From assembly GCA_964540005.1 (NCBI GenBank), contig CAZILN010000359.1:1-10424 (forward strand): 10,424 nucleotides of DNA, in the 5' to 3' direction. This document shows positions 1 through 7,415 of the stretch, one piece after another. The translations under genes were made by a program, and so were the position numbers. The first letter of the stretch is position 1. Each line of letters starts with the position of its first letter. The notes below the pieces were generated by a model. That model was not told the DNA's origin. It searched no databases and saw nothing but the letters and a program-made list of their open reading frames with translations. The stretch is from CAZILN01 sp964540005. Its GTDB lineage: Bacteria > Bacteroidota > Bacteroidia > Bacteroidales > SM23-62.

Positions 1-100
1 GCAGCAGAATATCATCAGGTATATCCTTTTTATTTCCCCTGACAATCCTTAACACTGTGCGATTTTTAATTGCATTTGTAATAAAATCATTGCCTGCCAA
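1..100 (-). CDS. possible 5' end of an unidentified gene, cut by the window edge
   Basis: A minus-strand frame stays open from a TTG codon at 100-98 to the window edge, giving about 33 residues that begin M(TTG)-AGNDFITNAIKNR and continue with TVLRIVRGNKKDIPDDILL. An in-frame TAA lies two codons upstream of the TTG, and no ATG occurs in this frame, so TTG (or GTG at 55-53) would have to be the start. The mix of charged and hydrophobic residues looks protein-like, and a TATATTTG box lies just upstream on the same strand. I do not recognise the family. An open stretch of this length can occur by chance, so this is a tentative call. Confidence 0.28.
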   Translation of the reverse strand, partial: MAGNDFITNAIKNRTVLRIVRGNKKDIPDDILL

Positions 101-111
101 TCTTTACAAGC

Positions 112-119
112 CAAATATA
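112..119 (-). promoter_or_regulatory. possible Bacteroidota -7 box (TATATTTG)
   Basis: Read on the minus strand, these bases are TATATTTG, a full match to the TAnnTTTG -7 consensus of Bacteroidota primary sigma factors. No clear TTTG -33 box is visible at the expected distance upstream. Transcription from here would start only a few bases before the tentative TTG start of the left-edge frame. The match is short and the spacer is AT-rich, so chance is a real alternative. Confidence 0.25.
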
Positions 120-134
120 ATTAAAGTTTATTTC

Positions 135-147
135 ACTGATAATCAGT
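135..147. repeat. 13-bp palindrome ACTGAT-A-ATCAGT
   Basis: Two perfect 6-bp arms, ACTGAT and ATCAGT, flank a single central A. The site lies in the spacer between the tentative left-edge minus-strand frame and the VWA gene, where a dimeric regulator could act on either. A second, weaker inverted repeat (AATAATT at 156-162 with AATTATT at 168-174) follows it. The spacer is very AT-rich, so the operator reading is only inference. Confidence 0.35.
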
Positions 148-232
148 ATTCTAAAAATAATTCGATTAATTATTATGGAAAACAAAACTTCTTCGCATCC
201 TATATGTGAAGATAATCAAAAACAAATAAGTC

Positions 233-2110
233 ATGAGAACAATTATTTTTTCATTAATTATTTTAATCACATCAGCCTTCGGCATGCCTCAGGACGAGAT
301 TCGCTTAATAAAAGGTACGGTCTCAGACTCTCAGGGAAATGCCCTGGCAGGTGTCAGTGTTGTTGTTAAAAATACCAATCGCGGTACCATAACCGATTAT
401 AATGGACAGTATGTTCTTTCGGTTCAACCCGGTGATAAATTCCTTGTGTTTACACTGGCTGGATTTCAGTCCAGGGAAGTAAAGATCGGGAACCAGAAGA
501 TCATCCACGTAAAACTTCAGGTTCAGTTTGAAGAAATACTCGACATGGCAGAGCTGGAAGATGATGTTGCCTATGCGCCACGTTCTGTTCAATTACGCGG
601 ACTCGGAGCTGTTAAGTCCTCAGCAAAAATGGCCATGGGAGGTGTTTCATACTCATATGATGCTTACCAGCAGCCTTTTAGTACCGAGGGTTATTCGACC
701 ATTCATGAAAACGGGTATAAGGATGTATTGAACCATCCCCTTTCTACCTTTTCAATTGATGTTGACAGGGCCTCCTATTCCAATGTAAGAAGATTTATCA
801 ATATGGGGCAGCTTCCCCCGGTTGATGCAGTGAGGATAGAGGAGATGATCAATTACTTCAACTATGAATACCCCGAACCTGACAATAAGCATCCTTTTTC
901 TGTGTCAACGGAATTATCAGTGTGTCCGTGGAACACCAATCATCAGCTGCTGCATGTAGGATTGAAGGGAAAGAACATGGATAAAAGCGAACTGCCGGCA
1001 TCCAACCTGGTTTTCCTGCTGGATGTATCCGGATCCATGGAGTCTCCCAATAAACTTCCGCTGCTGAAATCTGCTTACCAGATGCTGGTAAATGAACTCA
1101 GGCCCCAGGACAGGGTTGCCATAGTCGTTTATGCAGGTGCTGCAGGAACGGTACTTGAATCGACCCCCGGGAACCAGAAAGAAACCATCCTTAATGCGAT
1201 CAATAACCTTCAGGCTGGAGGTTCTACGGCCGGAGGTGAAGGTTTACTGCTTGCATATAAGATAGCTACTGATAACCTGATCGAAGGAGGAAATAACCGT
1301 ATCATCCTTGCTACAGACGGTGACTTTAACATTGGTGTCTCGAGCAATGCAGAGATGGAACGCCTGGTAGAGAAAGAACGCGAAAAAGGGATTTTTATAA
1401 CCGTTCTAGGTTTCGGAATGGGTAATTACAAAGATGATAAGATGGAGATCATCGCCGATAAGGGTAATGGGAATTATTCATACATAGATAATATACAGGA
1501 GGCCAGGAAGGTTGTGGTCAGTGAGTTTGCCGGCACCCTCTTTACAATTGCCAAGGACGTTAAGTTCCAGTTGGAGTTCAATCCTGCCAGGGTTGAAGCA
1601 TACAGGCTGATTGGATATGAGAACAGGATACTTAATGATGAGGATTTCAATGATGACAAGAAGGATGCAGGAGAAATGGGAGCAGGACATACCGTTACGG
1701 CACTGTACGAGATCATTCCGGCCGGTTCTGATGAGAACGTGAATAATATAGATCCTCTGAAATACCAGCAGAACAATGAAAAGGTAAAGCCTGATCCTAA
1801 GTCTGAACTGCTGACGATCAAATTGAGGTACAAGCAGCCCGAAGGAAAAACCAGCATCCTGGTTGATGAACCGGTACAGGGTAAGATACTTGCAATTGAT
1901 GAGACCAGTGCCAATTTCAGGTTCTCTGCAGCAGTTGCCGAGTTCGGCCTGATACTCAGGGATTCTGAATTCAAGGCAGAGGCTTCTATAGAACACCTGC
2001 TTAAGATAGCGCAGGCCGCCAGGGAAGAAGATGAGGAAGGCTATCGTGCCGAGTTTATCCAGCTGGTTAAAACTGCAAAAGAACTGAAGGCAATGGCTTC
2101 AAAGGATTGA
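233..2110 (+). CDS. YfbK-like von Willebrand factor type A protein with N-terminal carboxypeptidase-regulatory-like domain
   Basis: A 625-residue protein with a hydrophobic signal peptide at about 1-17 and no lipobox cysteine, so it is probably exported by signal peptidase I. Residues about 24-95 form a CarboxypepD_reg-like beta-sandwich (IKGTVSDSQGNALAGVSVVV). A VWF_A N-terminal domain follows at about 165-250. The VWA domain has an intact MIDAS: D264-x-S266-x-S268, T332 in GGSTAGG, and D362 in ATDGD. A DUF3520-type C-terminal region spans about 443-622. This order is that of E. coli YfbK and its many Bacteroidota relatives. The family's cellular role is not settled; a divalent-metal-dependent protein-binding role in the periplasm or at the surface is inferred from the MIDAS. 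The ATG at 233 is chosen because it directly begins the signal peptide; there is no Shine-Dalgarno-like sequence. The gene is monocistronic, ended by a strong terminator and convergent with the minus-strand cluster. Confidence 0.93.
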   Translation: MRTIIFSLIILITSAFGMPQDEIRLIKGTVSDSQGNALAGVSVVVKNTNRGTITDYNGQYVLSVQPGDKFLVFTLAGFQSREVKIGNQKIIHVKLQVQFEEILDMAELEDDVAYAPRSVQLRGLGAVKSSAKMAMGGVSYSYDAYQQPFSTEGYSTIHENGYKDVLNHPLSTFSIDVDRASYSNVRRFINMGQLPPVDAVRIEEMINYFNYEYPEPDNKHPFSVSTELSVCPWNTNHQLLHVGLKGKNMDKSELPASNLVFLLDVSGSMESPNKLPLLKSAYQMLVNELRPQDRVAIVVYAGAAGTVLESTPGNQKETILNAINNLQAGGSTAGGEGLLLAYKIATDNLIEGGNNRIILATDGDFNIGVSSNAEMERLVEKEREKGIFITVLGFGMGNYKDDKMEIIADKGNGNYSYIDNIQEARKVVVSEFAGTLFTIAKDVKFQLEFNPARVEAYRLIGYENRILNDEDFNDDKKDAGEMGAGHTVTALYEIIPAGSDENVNNIDPLKYQQNNEKVKPDPKSELLTIKLRYKQPEGKTSILVDEPVQGKILAIDETSANFRFSAAVAEFGLILRDSEFKAEASIEHLLKIAQAAREEDEEGYRAEFIQLVKTAKELKAMASKD

Positions 2111-2132
2111 TGTGGCTTTTGTAAGATCGAGT

Positions 2133-2165
2133 GTGCCCCGGGAACCTGGAGCACCTCTGTTTTTT
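2133..2165 (+). terminator. weaker hairpin terminator just after the VWA gene
   Basis: GTGC-C-CCGG at 2133-2141 pairs with CTGG-A-GCAC at 2146-2154: two 4-bp segments around one C/A mismatch, with one G-T pair and a GAAC loop. Six T follow at 2160-2165, separated from the hairpin by CTCTG, which weakens the fit to a classical intrinsic terminator. It begins 23 bp after the VWA stop codon, directly before the stronger hairpin. Confidence 0.4.
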
Positions 2166-2198
2166 CTCCCCCCCTGATCAGTCTGGGGGGGAGTTTTT
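2166..2198 (+). terminator. strong rho-independent terminator of the VWA gene
   Basis: CTCCCCCCC at 2166-2174 pairs perfectly with GGGGGGGAG at 2185-2193 around a 10-base loop, and TTTTT follows at once (2194-2198). The 9-bp G/C stem with a T-run is a classical intrinsic terminator. On the opposite strand the hairpin is followed by A, not T, so it should act only on plus-strand transcripts. It separates the VWA gene from the convergent minus-strand cluster. Confidence 0.87.
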
Positions 2199-2212
2199 GT
2201 TAGTAAATGACT

Positions 2213-2236
2213 GGAAAATAGTCTTGTACCGAGACT
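2213..2236 (-). terminator. possible weak terminator of the minus-strand cluster
   Basis: On the minus strand, AGTCT (2236-2232) and AGACT (2224-2220) form a 5-bp stem around a 7-base loop, followed by ATTTTCC. The stem includes the first base of the stop codon of the PycTM-like gene. The short stem and the four-base T tract make it a weak candidate, but it lies exactly where the last gene of the cluster ends. Confidence 0.3.
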
Positions 2237-2805
2237 TAAGTGTACCTCAGGATAAGGAAAGAAATTACAGTAGCTGTCAGTCCAATCAGGAAAATCACAT
2301 AGGCAGAGCGCAGCAATTTGAATTTCCTGATCACAATCTTACCCAGGTAGTACATATCATTGTTTAAACTCTTGTAGATTGCGTCATTATTGGCCAATAT
2401 CCGGCTCATTTTCAGCTGGAATTCTTCCAGGGAGATGTTCTTATAGTCAAAGAAAAAGATCTTATCAGTATCATCCTGCTTCCAGGGTTTGGTAATAGGT
2501 CTGACAACAAGCAGCGCATTAATTTCTGATAAAACACAGGTGATCAGGAGAATGGTGAACGGAAGGCTCAAATCAAGTGAAGCTATGAAATTCAGTCCCT
2601 GTCCGGTTGATCCGATACCAAGTGTAGCTATGATAATTGAGATAAGGATTGTATTGATCCCGATGATGATGTTGGCTTTCTGATCGGCAATCCCAATGCT
2701 GTTAATCTGGTTTTGCATGGTGACCCTGTAGAGGGTTTCCCGGGCGGATCCTTTTTTCTTGGGGGATTTCTGTAATTCCCCGATGGGTTCATTCATTGTC
2801 TCCAT
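2236..2805 (-). CDS. PycTM-like (Pycsar effector, DUF5706) membrane protein
   Basis: A small integral membrane protein of 189 residues from ATG at 2805; a GTG one codon upstream (2808) is an alternative start, and a GGA-containing purine-rich stretch lies about 9 bases before that GTG. Positions here count from the GTG. The family hallmark is IADQKANIIIGINT at about 40-53, running into the first membrane segment (about 45-64). A second segment follows at about 82-103 and a third at about 165-187, with a soluble stretch between them holding FFDYKNISLEEF. This matches the Pycsar effector family, whose characterised PycTM members are thought to damage the inner membrane once cCMP or cUMP is made during phage infection. 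No cyclase lies in this window. The start overlaps the stop of the Na/Pi transporter gene (TGATG), so translation is probably coupled. Family assignment is fairly firm; a defence function is inference. Confidence 0.85.
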   Translation of the reverse strand: METMNEPIGELQKSPKKKGSARETLYRVTMQNQINSIGIADQKANIIIGINTILISIIIATLGIGSTGQGLNFIASLDLSLPFTILLITCVLSEINALLVVRPITKPWKQDDTDKIFFFDYKNISLEEFQLKMSRILANNDAIYKSLNNDMYYLGKIVIRKFKLLRSAYVIFLIGLTATVISFLILRYT

Positions 2806-4922
2806 CACTCAGATTGATCCTTTTTCTTTTTTGTTTCCCATTCGAGTAAGATCCTTGCAATGTTGGTCGCATGACTGGTAATGTTTTTCAGCTGGGTTAT
2901 AAGTTCCATATGAGTGTCACCGCTGGACTCGATTTTCTTTTCAATATCCAGTAATCTCTGGTAGTGGCTTTTTTCCAGTTCGATTCCTATACCCCTGTAT
3001 TTTTTATGTTTGGCCTTCATTTTTTTGGCTTTCTTCAGGTTCAGATCCCTGAACACCTCGATGGCCCTTGACAGCTGTTTCTGTGTTTTTGTATGGTATT
3101 CAACCAGTTCTCTCTTCCCTTGATCTGAAAATTCAACCTCACTCTGTATCCATGGCTCTGCCTTCTGTTCAATCATATTCAGGCAAACATCAGCTATCTG
3201 CTCGAATTCCTTGTTGGTATACATTATCTGGAAGGCCTCGTCTGTCCGGTCAGCCTCTACCCCCTGCCGAATAATCCGCATAAGATAGCTGTTAACCTCA
3301 TCGGAAAGAAAATCGACCTGTTTCTCCCTGTTGGTAAAATCCTCCAGCAGGTGGGTGTCCTTGACCAGGAAAGGCAGGATCAGGTCCCCTACCATATTCT
3401 GGGTGATCTGTCCTATCCTCAGTGTTTCCTGCTTGGCAAGATTGAGCCCGAATGCAGGCGTCTCGATCATCATTTCGTCAAGGTACTTGGTTTTCATCAT
3501 CACCTCTTCAGGCAGTATCTTTTCAGGTAATATGCGGTCAACAAGTCCAGCTATCAAGTTGGTGAAGGGAAGGAATACGCAGGCCATTAAGATATTATAA
3601 GTTGTGTGGGCATTGGCTATCTGTCTCGGAACGGATTCAGCCATTGCCTGGATGTCCCCGGCCGGGAGATCCGATTTAGGGGAGATCTGTGTGATTATAT
3701 CTGCAAATGTAGGGATCCATGCTACCAGGATAAGCATTCCGGTAATGGTCATTATTGTATTGGCAAGCGCTACTTTTTTGGCCTCGGTGGTGGCTGTGAT
3801 ACTGGCAAGAAAGGCGGTAATGGAGGTCCCGATATTGGATCCAAGCAATAGTGGGATGGCAGCCTCGAGTGTCAGCAATCCCTGGCCGGCCAACACGATC
3901 ATGATCCCGACGAAAGCGCTGCTGCTCTGAATTATTGCTGTTAATGCAGCTCCTACCAGTATGCCGATAAGGGGATTTTCAAGTTTCAGGAGCAGGTCGA
4001 TGAAAGGAGCATAAGACCTGAGCGGATACATGGCATCGGACATGATATACATCCCGAAGAACAGGATCCCGAATCCCAGGATGGCCTGTCCGATATTCTT
4101 ATATTTACGGTTGCTGGTAAAAGTAATCATTGAGAACCCTACGGCAATCATCAGAAGAGAATAATCTGTAAGCTTGAATGCGATCAACTGGGCTGTAACC
4201 GTGGTCCCGATATGGGCGCCGAGGAGAATGGCAAGAGTACGCCTGAACTTCATCAGCTTTGAATTAACAAACCCGACCAGCATGACCGATGTGGCACTGC
4301 TGCTCTGAATGATCATGGTAACAAAGGTCCCAAGTCCCAGGGCCACGATCCTGTTTTTTGTAAGATTACCAAGGATGGTCCGCAGTTTATCCCCGGCTGC
4401 TTTTTTCATTCCCTCGCTCATCATATCCATGCCCAGCAGGAACAGTCCGAGTCCGCCCAGCAAACCTATTATCAGCATGAAGAACCAGTTGGATTTCCGT
4501 GCATGGAAGGTAAATACCTGCATATCCTGGTCGATCAGGCCTTCTATCCTGGCAGCGATCTGGTAATCTCCCGGCTTTGATCCAAGGGTGACAGTGGTTT
4601 CAGCAAATCCCAGGGAATCGGTAATGGCCGTTTCTGTATTGATCTGGAAATCCTTTGCTTTGCCGGGTTGATGGATTATTTTGAAACGCACCGGATAGCC
4701 CTTTACAGGGTGAGAGTCCTCATCAACCAGCCTGACCCGGACTGGCTCATCAAGTCCCGTATTTACTTTCTGTGACTGGTCATCACCCGAACGTTCAGGT
4801 CTGACAAGGTTATAGTTTCTTGCATCGGTAATAGTGTCAGATTCGATTTCAAATAATCCGGCACTCCATGCGGGAAAATGAAGTAGCAGGGCAAGAATGA
4901 ATATGATAATACGCCGTATCAT
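2805..4922 (-). CDS. Na/Pi cotransporter-family protein with periplasmic Ig-like and PhoU-like domains
   Basis: A 705-residue inner-membrane protein. A signal peptide (about 1-21, ending AWSA) leads into a beta-rich Ig-like (Big_1-type) region at about 55-140. Membrane segments run from about 147 to 460. The two inverted Na/Pi halves are marked by QSSSATS at 206-212 with GAHIGTT at 235-241, and by QSSSAF at 332-337 with GSNIGTS at 361-367. A helical PhoU-like region covers about 490-690. Its first motif keeps E574 and D578 (FEQIADVCLN), whereas in the second (LKNITSHATNI) the usual acidic residues are replaced by K679 and S683. NptA-type proteins couple sodium entry to phosphate movement; the substrate here is inferred. 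The Ig-like domain is additional to the common NptA layout. The permease gene lies 85 bp upstream, and the PycTM-like gene overlaps the 3' end. Confidence 0.92.
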   Translation of the reverse strand: MIRRIIIFILALLLHFPAWSAGLFEIESDTITDARNYNLVRPERSGDDQSQKVNTGLDEPVRVRLVDEDSHPVKGYPVRFKIIHQPGKAKDFQINTETAITDSLGFAETTVTLGSKPGDYQIAARIEGLIDQDMQVFTFHARKSNWFFMLIIGLLGGLGLFLLGMDMMSEGMKKAAGDKLRTILGNLTKNRIVALGLGTFVTMIIQSSSATSVMLVGFVNSKLMKFRRTLAILLGAHIGTTVTAQLIAFKLTDYSLLMIAVGFSMITFTSNRKYKNIGQAILGFGILFFGMYIMSDAMYPLRSYAPFIDLLLKLENPLIGILVGAALTAIIQSSSAFVGIMIVLAGQGLLTLEAAIPLLLGSNIGTSITAFLASITATTEAKKVALANTIMTITGMLILVAWIPTFADIITQISPKSDLPAGDIQAMAESVPRQIANAHTTYNILMACVFLPFTNLIAGLVDRILPEKILPEEVMMKTKYLDEMMIETPAFGLNLAKQETLRIGQITQNMVGDLILPFLVKDTHLLEDFTNREKQVDFLSDEVNSYLMRIIRQGVEADRTDEAFQIMYTNKEFEQIADVCLNMIEQKAEPWIQSEVEFSDQGKRELVEYHTKTQKQLSRAIEVFRDLNLKKAKKMKAKHKKYRGIGIELEKSHYQRLLDIEKKIESSGDTHMELITQLKNITSHATNIARILLEWETKKKKDQSE

Positions 4923-5007
4923 GCATACAAATGATAAATAAATATAAAAAAGAAATTGATATACTGCTTATTCTCAGGCAGAAAAGTAATGATCGCAGAA
5001 TAAAATA

Positions 5008-7389
5008 TTATTCATATTTAAGAGTCTCTGCCGGATTGGAGAGGGCTGCCGTGTATGCCTGCCAGCTAGTTGTTATCACGGCAATCGACAGGGCCAGTAA
5101 TGCAGCAAGAGGGAATATCCACCAATGAATATTAGTGCGATAGGAAAAATTATTCAGCCAGTTATTCAAAATCCACCAGGCTGCCGGCCAGGCAATAAGG
5201 TTTGCAATCAAAACCAGAAGTGAAAAATTTGCAGTCAGGATGTAAAGAATATTTCCCGCACTGGCACCCATTACCTTTCTTATCCCGATCTCCCTGGTAC
5301 GTTGTAGGGCCATAAAAGCCGACAGTCCAAATAATCCAAGGCATGAAATTAAGATGGCAAAGATGGCAAAATAATTAAAAAGGATGCCCATATGTGCTTC
5401 CCTCCTGTAATTGGCTTCCAGTGCCTCATCGAGAAAATGAAATTCATATGGATAATCGGGATTCAGATCTTCCCACAGGCCCTGTACATGTTTCAGCGTT
5501 GATGGAATGTTATCTCCCGACAGTCGAATGATAATATACCGGTAATAATTTGACACCCTGAACACCAGTGGCTCCACACTGGTATGAACAGATTTGTAAT
5601 GAAAATCCCTGATCACCCCAATGATCTCTCCTCTTGTGCCGGATTGGTCGAACCATTTTCCCAGCGGTTCTTCGATGCCGAATACCTTTATTGCCGTTTC
5701 ATTAAATATATAATTACTGCTATCGGTCTGCAGTGTAAAATTTCTGCCTTCGGCCATTTCAATATCCAGTGTGGGAATAAAATCATAATCAACAGTATAG
5801 AAATGTATTAATACCTGTTCATCAGTTTCTTTGCCTTCCCATGTATTTCCGCCCCAGAGATGAATGGTATTTGTAGGAATATCAGATGAAAATGTAAGCC
5901 CGGTAATCCCCGGATAATTACGCAGTTCTCCGGCCATCAAAACAAGATCGTCCCGGTCTCCCCTGACAGGCAGATAGATCAGATGATCTTTGTTATAACC
6001 CAGGTTCAGGTTCCTGATGAAAGTAAGTTGATTGTGCACGACCAGTGTCCCGATAATCAGACCGATTGAAATGGTAAATTGCAATACTACAAGGACCTTC
6101 CTGATATTTGAACTGCCGCCGGGCGAACTATAACTATCTTTCAGCATATTGACCGGACGGAAAGAGGATAAAAAGAAAGCGGGGTAGATTCCGGCAAATA
6201 AGCCGGTAAAGAGTGTGATCAGTAAAAATATTCCCCAGGTATTTAAATTTTCCCCAGGATCCAGGCTGAGATTCTTTTCCGTGAAAGTATTGAAATGAGG
6301 CAGTATCAATTGCAGTAACAAAAGAGCAATTATGAGGGATAAAAATGCAAAGAAAACCGATTCGCCGAGGAATTGTATCACCAGTTTCTGCTTTGAGGCG
6401 CCCACTGCCTTGCGGACACCCGTTTCCAGGGCCCTTGAGGTCGCCCTGGCAGTACTCAACATCATGAAATTAAGGCAGGCAAGCAACAGGATGAAAACAG
6501 CAATTACAGAAAAAATTGATACTTCCCTGTTGATCTCTGATGAGCTGTCTTTGAAATCGATATCATATTCAGATTTAAGATGGATATCCTTAAGGGCCTG
6601 TAAAGAAAAATCTATCTGGGCCGGACTGTCCTCTCTGACCTTTTTCAGTGTTTCATTAATTTTTCCTTTCAAGGCTTCAGGATCGGTACCCGGCTGCAAT
6701 CTTACATAGTTGTTAAAATAAAAATGGTCCCAACCCGTATCCAATCCAAACTCACTCAATAGCCCGATAGGTAGCAGTATATCAAATTTCAGGTGAGAAT
6801 TGATGGGCGGATCTTCAATAAGACCTGTCACCGTTCCAGTCCAGCCGCGGTTGAACAGCGATAGTGTTTTTCCTATTGGATTTTCATCGCCAAAATACTT
6901 TTTCGAAATATTCTCCGATATGATGATGAAGTTCGTCCCGTTTGGAGCTGTGGCCGGATCTCCTGCTATAAATCCGTAAGTGAAAAATTCAAAAAAAGAT
7001 GAATCAATACAAAGGATCCTGTCCTCATAATGTTTACTTGTACCCGACCCGCCAGTTTCAGGGTCGTACTCTACCAGTTCTTTACTGGTAAGTGGCCTTA
7101 ACAGGACATGATCCAGGATCTCCGGGATCTCATTTTCAAGGTATTCCCCTGTGGGCGCAGGGGTAACAACGGCACGGAACATGCCTTCCGGTCGCTCGGT
7201 TTCACTAGTTACCCTGTATATCTGGTTCGCATATTTATGAAAGGAATCAAAACTCAGTTCATCCTGAACCCAGATAAATATCAGGAAAGAGATGGCAAGG
7301 CCGATTGAAAGCCCGAGTATGTTAATGGCTGAAAAGATCTTGTTTCGCCTGATCAGGCGTATGATAAGAGATAAATAACTTCTGAACAT
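5008..7389 (-). CDS. ABC transporter permease, two-module MacB/FtsX type
   Basis: A 793-residue inner-membrane permease. TM1 at about 19-40 is followed by a periplasmic MacB_PCD-like domain (about 45-285), a first FtsX module with segments near 291-312, 343-364 and 386-408, then TM at about 431-451, a second periplasmic domain (about 455-665), and a second FtsX module with segments near 671-693, 715-741 and 757-779. The duplication shows in the coupling motif: ETGVRKAVGAS at 322-332 and EIGIRKVMGAS at 700-710. Such large permeases are numerous in Bacteroidota and usually work with a separate MacB/LolD-type ATPase in export or mechanotransmission; no ATPase gene is in this window. The C-terminus NPAETLKYE is typical of the group. 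The SiaC gene ends 26 bp upstream, so co-transcription is likely. Substrate unknown. Confidence 0.93.
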   Translation of the reverse strand: MFRSYLSLIIRLIRRNKIFSAINILGLSIGLAISFLIFIWVQDELSFDSFHKYANQIYRVTSETERPEGMFRAVVTPAPTGEYLENEIPEILDHVLLRPLTSKELVEYDPETGGSGTSKHYEDRILCIDSSFFEFFTYGFIAGDPATAPNGTNFIIISENISKKYFGDENPIGKTLSLFNRGWTGTVTGLIEDPPINSHLKFDILLPIGLLSEFGLDTGWDHFYFNNYVRLQPGTDPEALKGKINETLKKVREDSPAQIDFSLQALKDIHLKSEYDIDFKDSSSEINREVSIFSVIAVFILLLACLNFMMLSTARATSRALETGVRKAVGASKQKLVIQFLGESVFFAFLSLIIALLLLQLILPHFNTFTEKNLSLDPGENLNTWGIFLLITLFTGLFAGIYPAFFLSSFRPVNMLKDSYSSPGGSSNIRKVLVVLQFTISIGLIIGTLVVHNQLTFIRNLNLGYNKDHLIYLPVRGDRDDLVLMAGELRNYPGITGLTFSSDIPTNTIHLWGGNTWEGKETDEQVLIHFYTVDYDFIPTLDIEMAEGRNFTLQTDSSNYIFNETAIKVFGIEEPLGKWFDQSGTRGEIIGVIRDFHYKSVHTSVEPLVFRVSNYYRYIIIRLSGDNIPSTLKHVQGLWEDLNPDYPYEFHFLDEALEANYRREAHMGILFNYFAIFAILISCLGLFGLSAFMALQRTREIGIRKVMGASAGNILYILTANFSLLVLIANLIAWPAAWWILNNWLNNFSYRTNIHWWIFPLAALLALSIAVITTSWQAYTAALSNPAETLKYE

Positions 7390-7415
7390 GGACTAAAACA
7401 CTAATATTACATTGA

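Noticed and set aside
175..369. A 64-codon plus-strand frame starting before the VWA gene
   Set aside because: It overlaps the signal peptide and first domain of the VWA gene in another frame, and its translation (ending GRCQCCC) looks like non-coding read-through.
1474..1996. Two long antisense open frames (166 and 172 codons) inside the VWA gene
   Set aside because: They lie wholly opposite a well-supported coding region, have cysteine- and serine-rich translations without recognisable domains, and are explained by the codon bias of the sense strand.
2236..2805. A complete Pycsar defence system
   Set aside because: Only the effector-like gene is present. None of the other proteins in the window resembles a nucleotide cyclase, so a full system cannot be claimed.
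3604..3930. A 108-codon plus-strand frame opposite the Na/Pi transporter
   Set aside because: It is antisense to transmembrane segments of a clearly coding gene; hydrophobic antisense frames of this kind are expected there.
4923..5007. A terminator between the permease and the Na/Pi transporter gene
   Set aside because: Only a CTGC/GCAG hairpin with a 9-10 base loop is visible, without a T-run directly after it on the minus strand, so it does not support a call.
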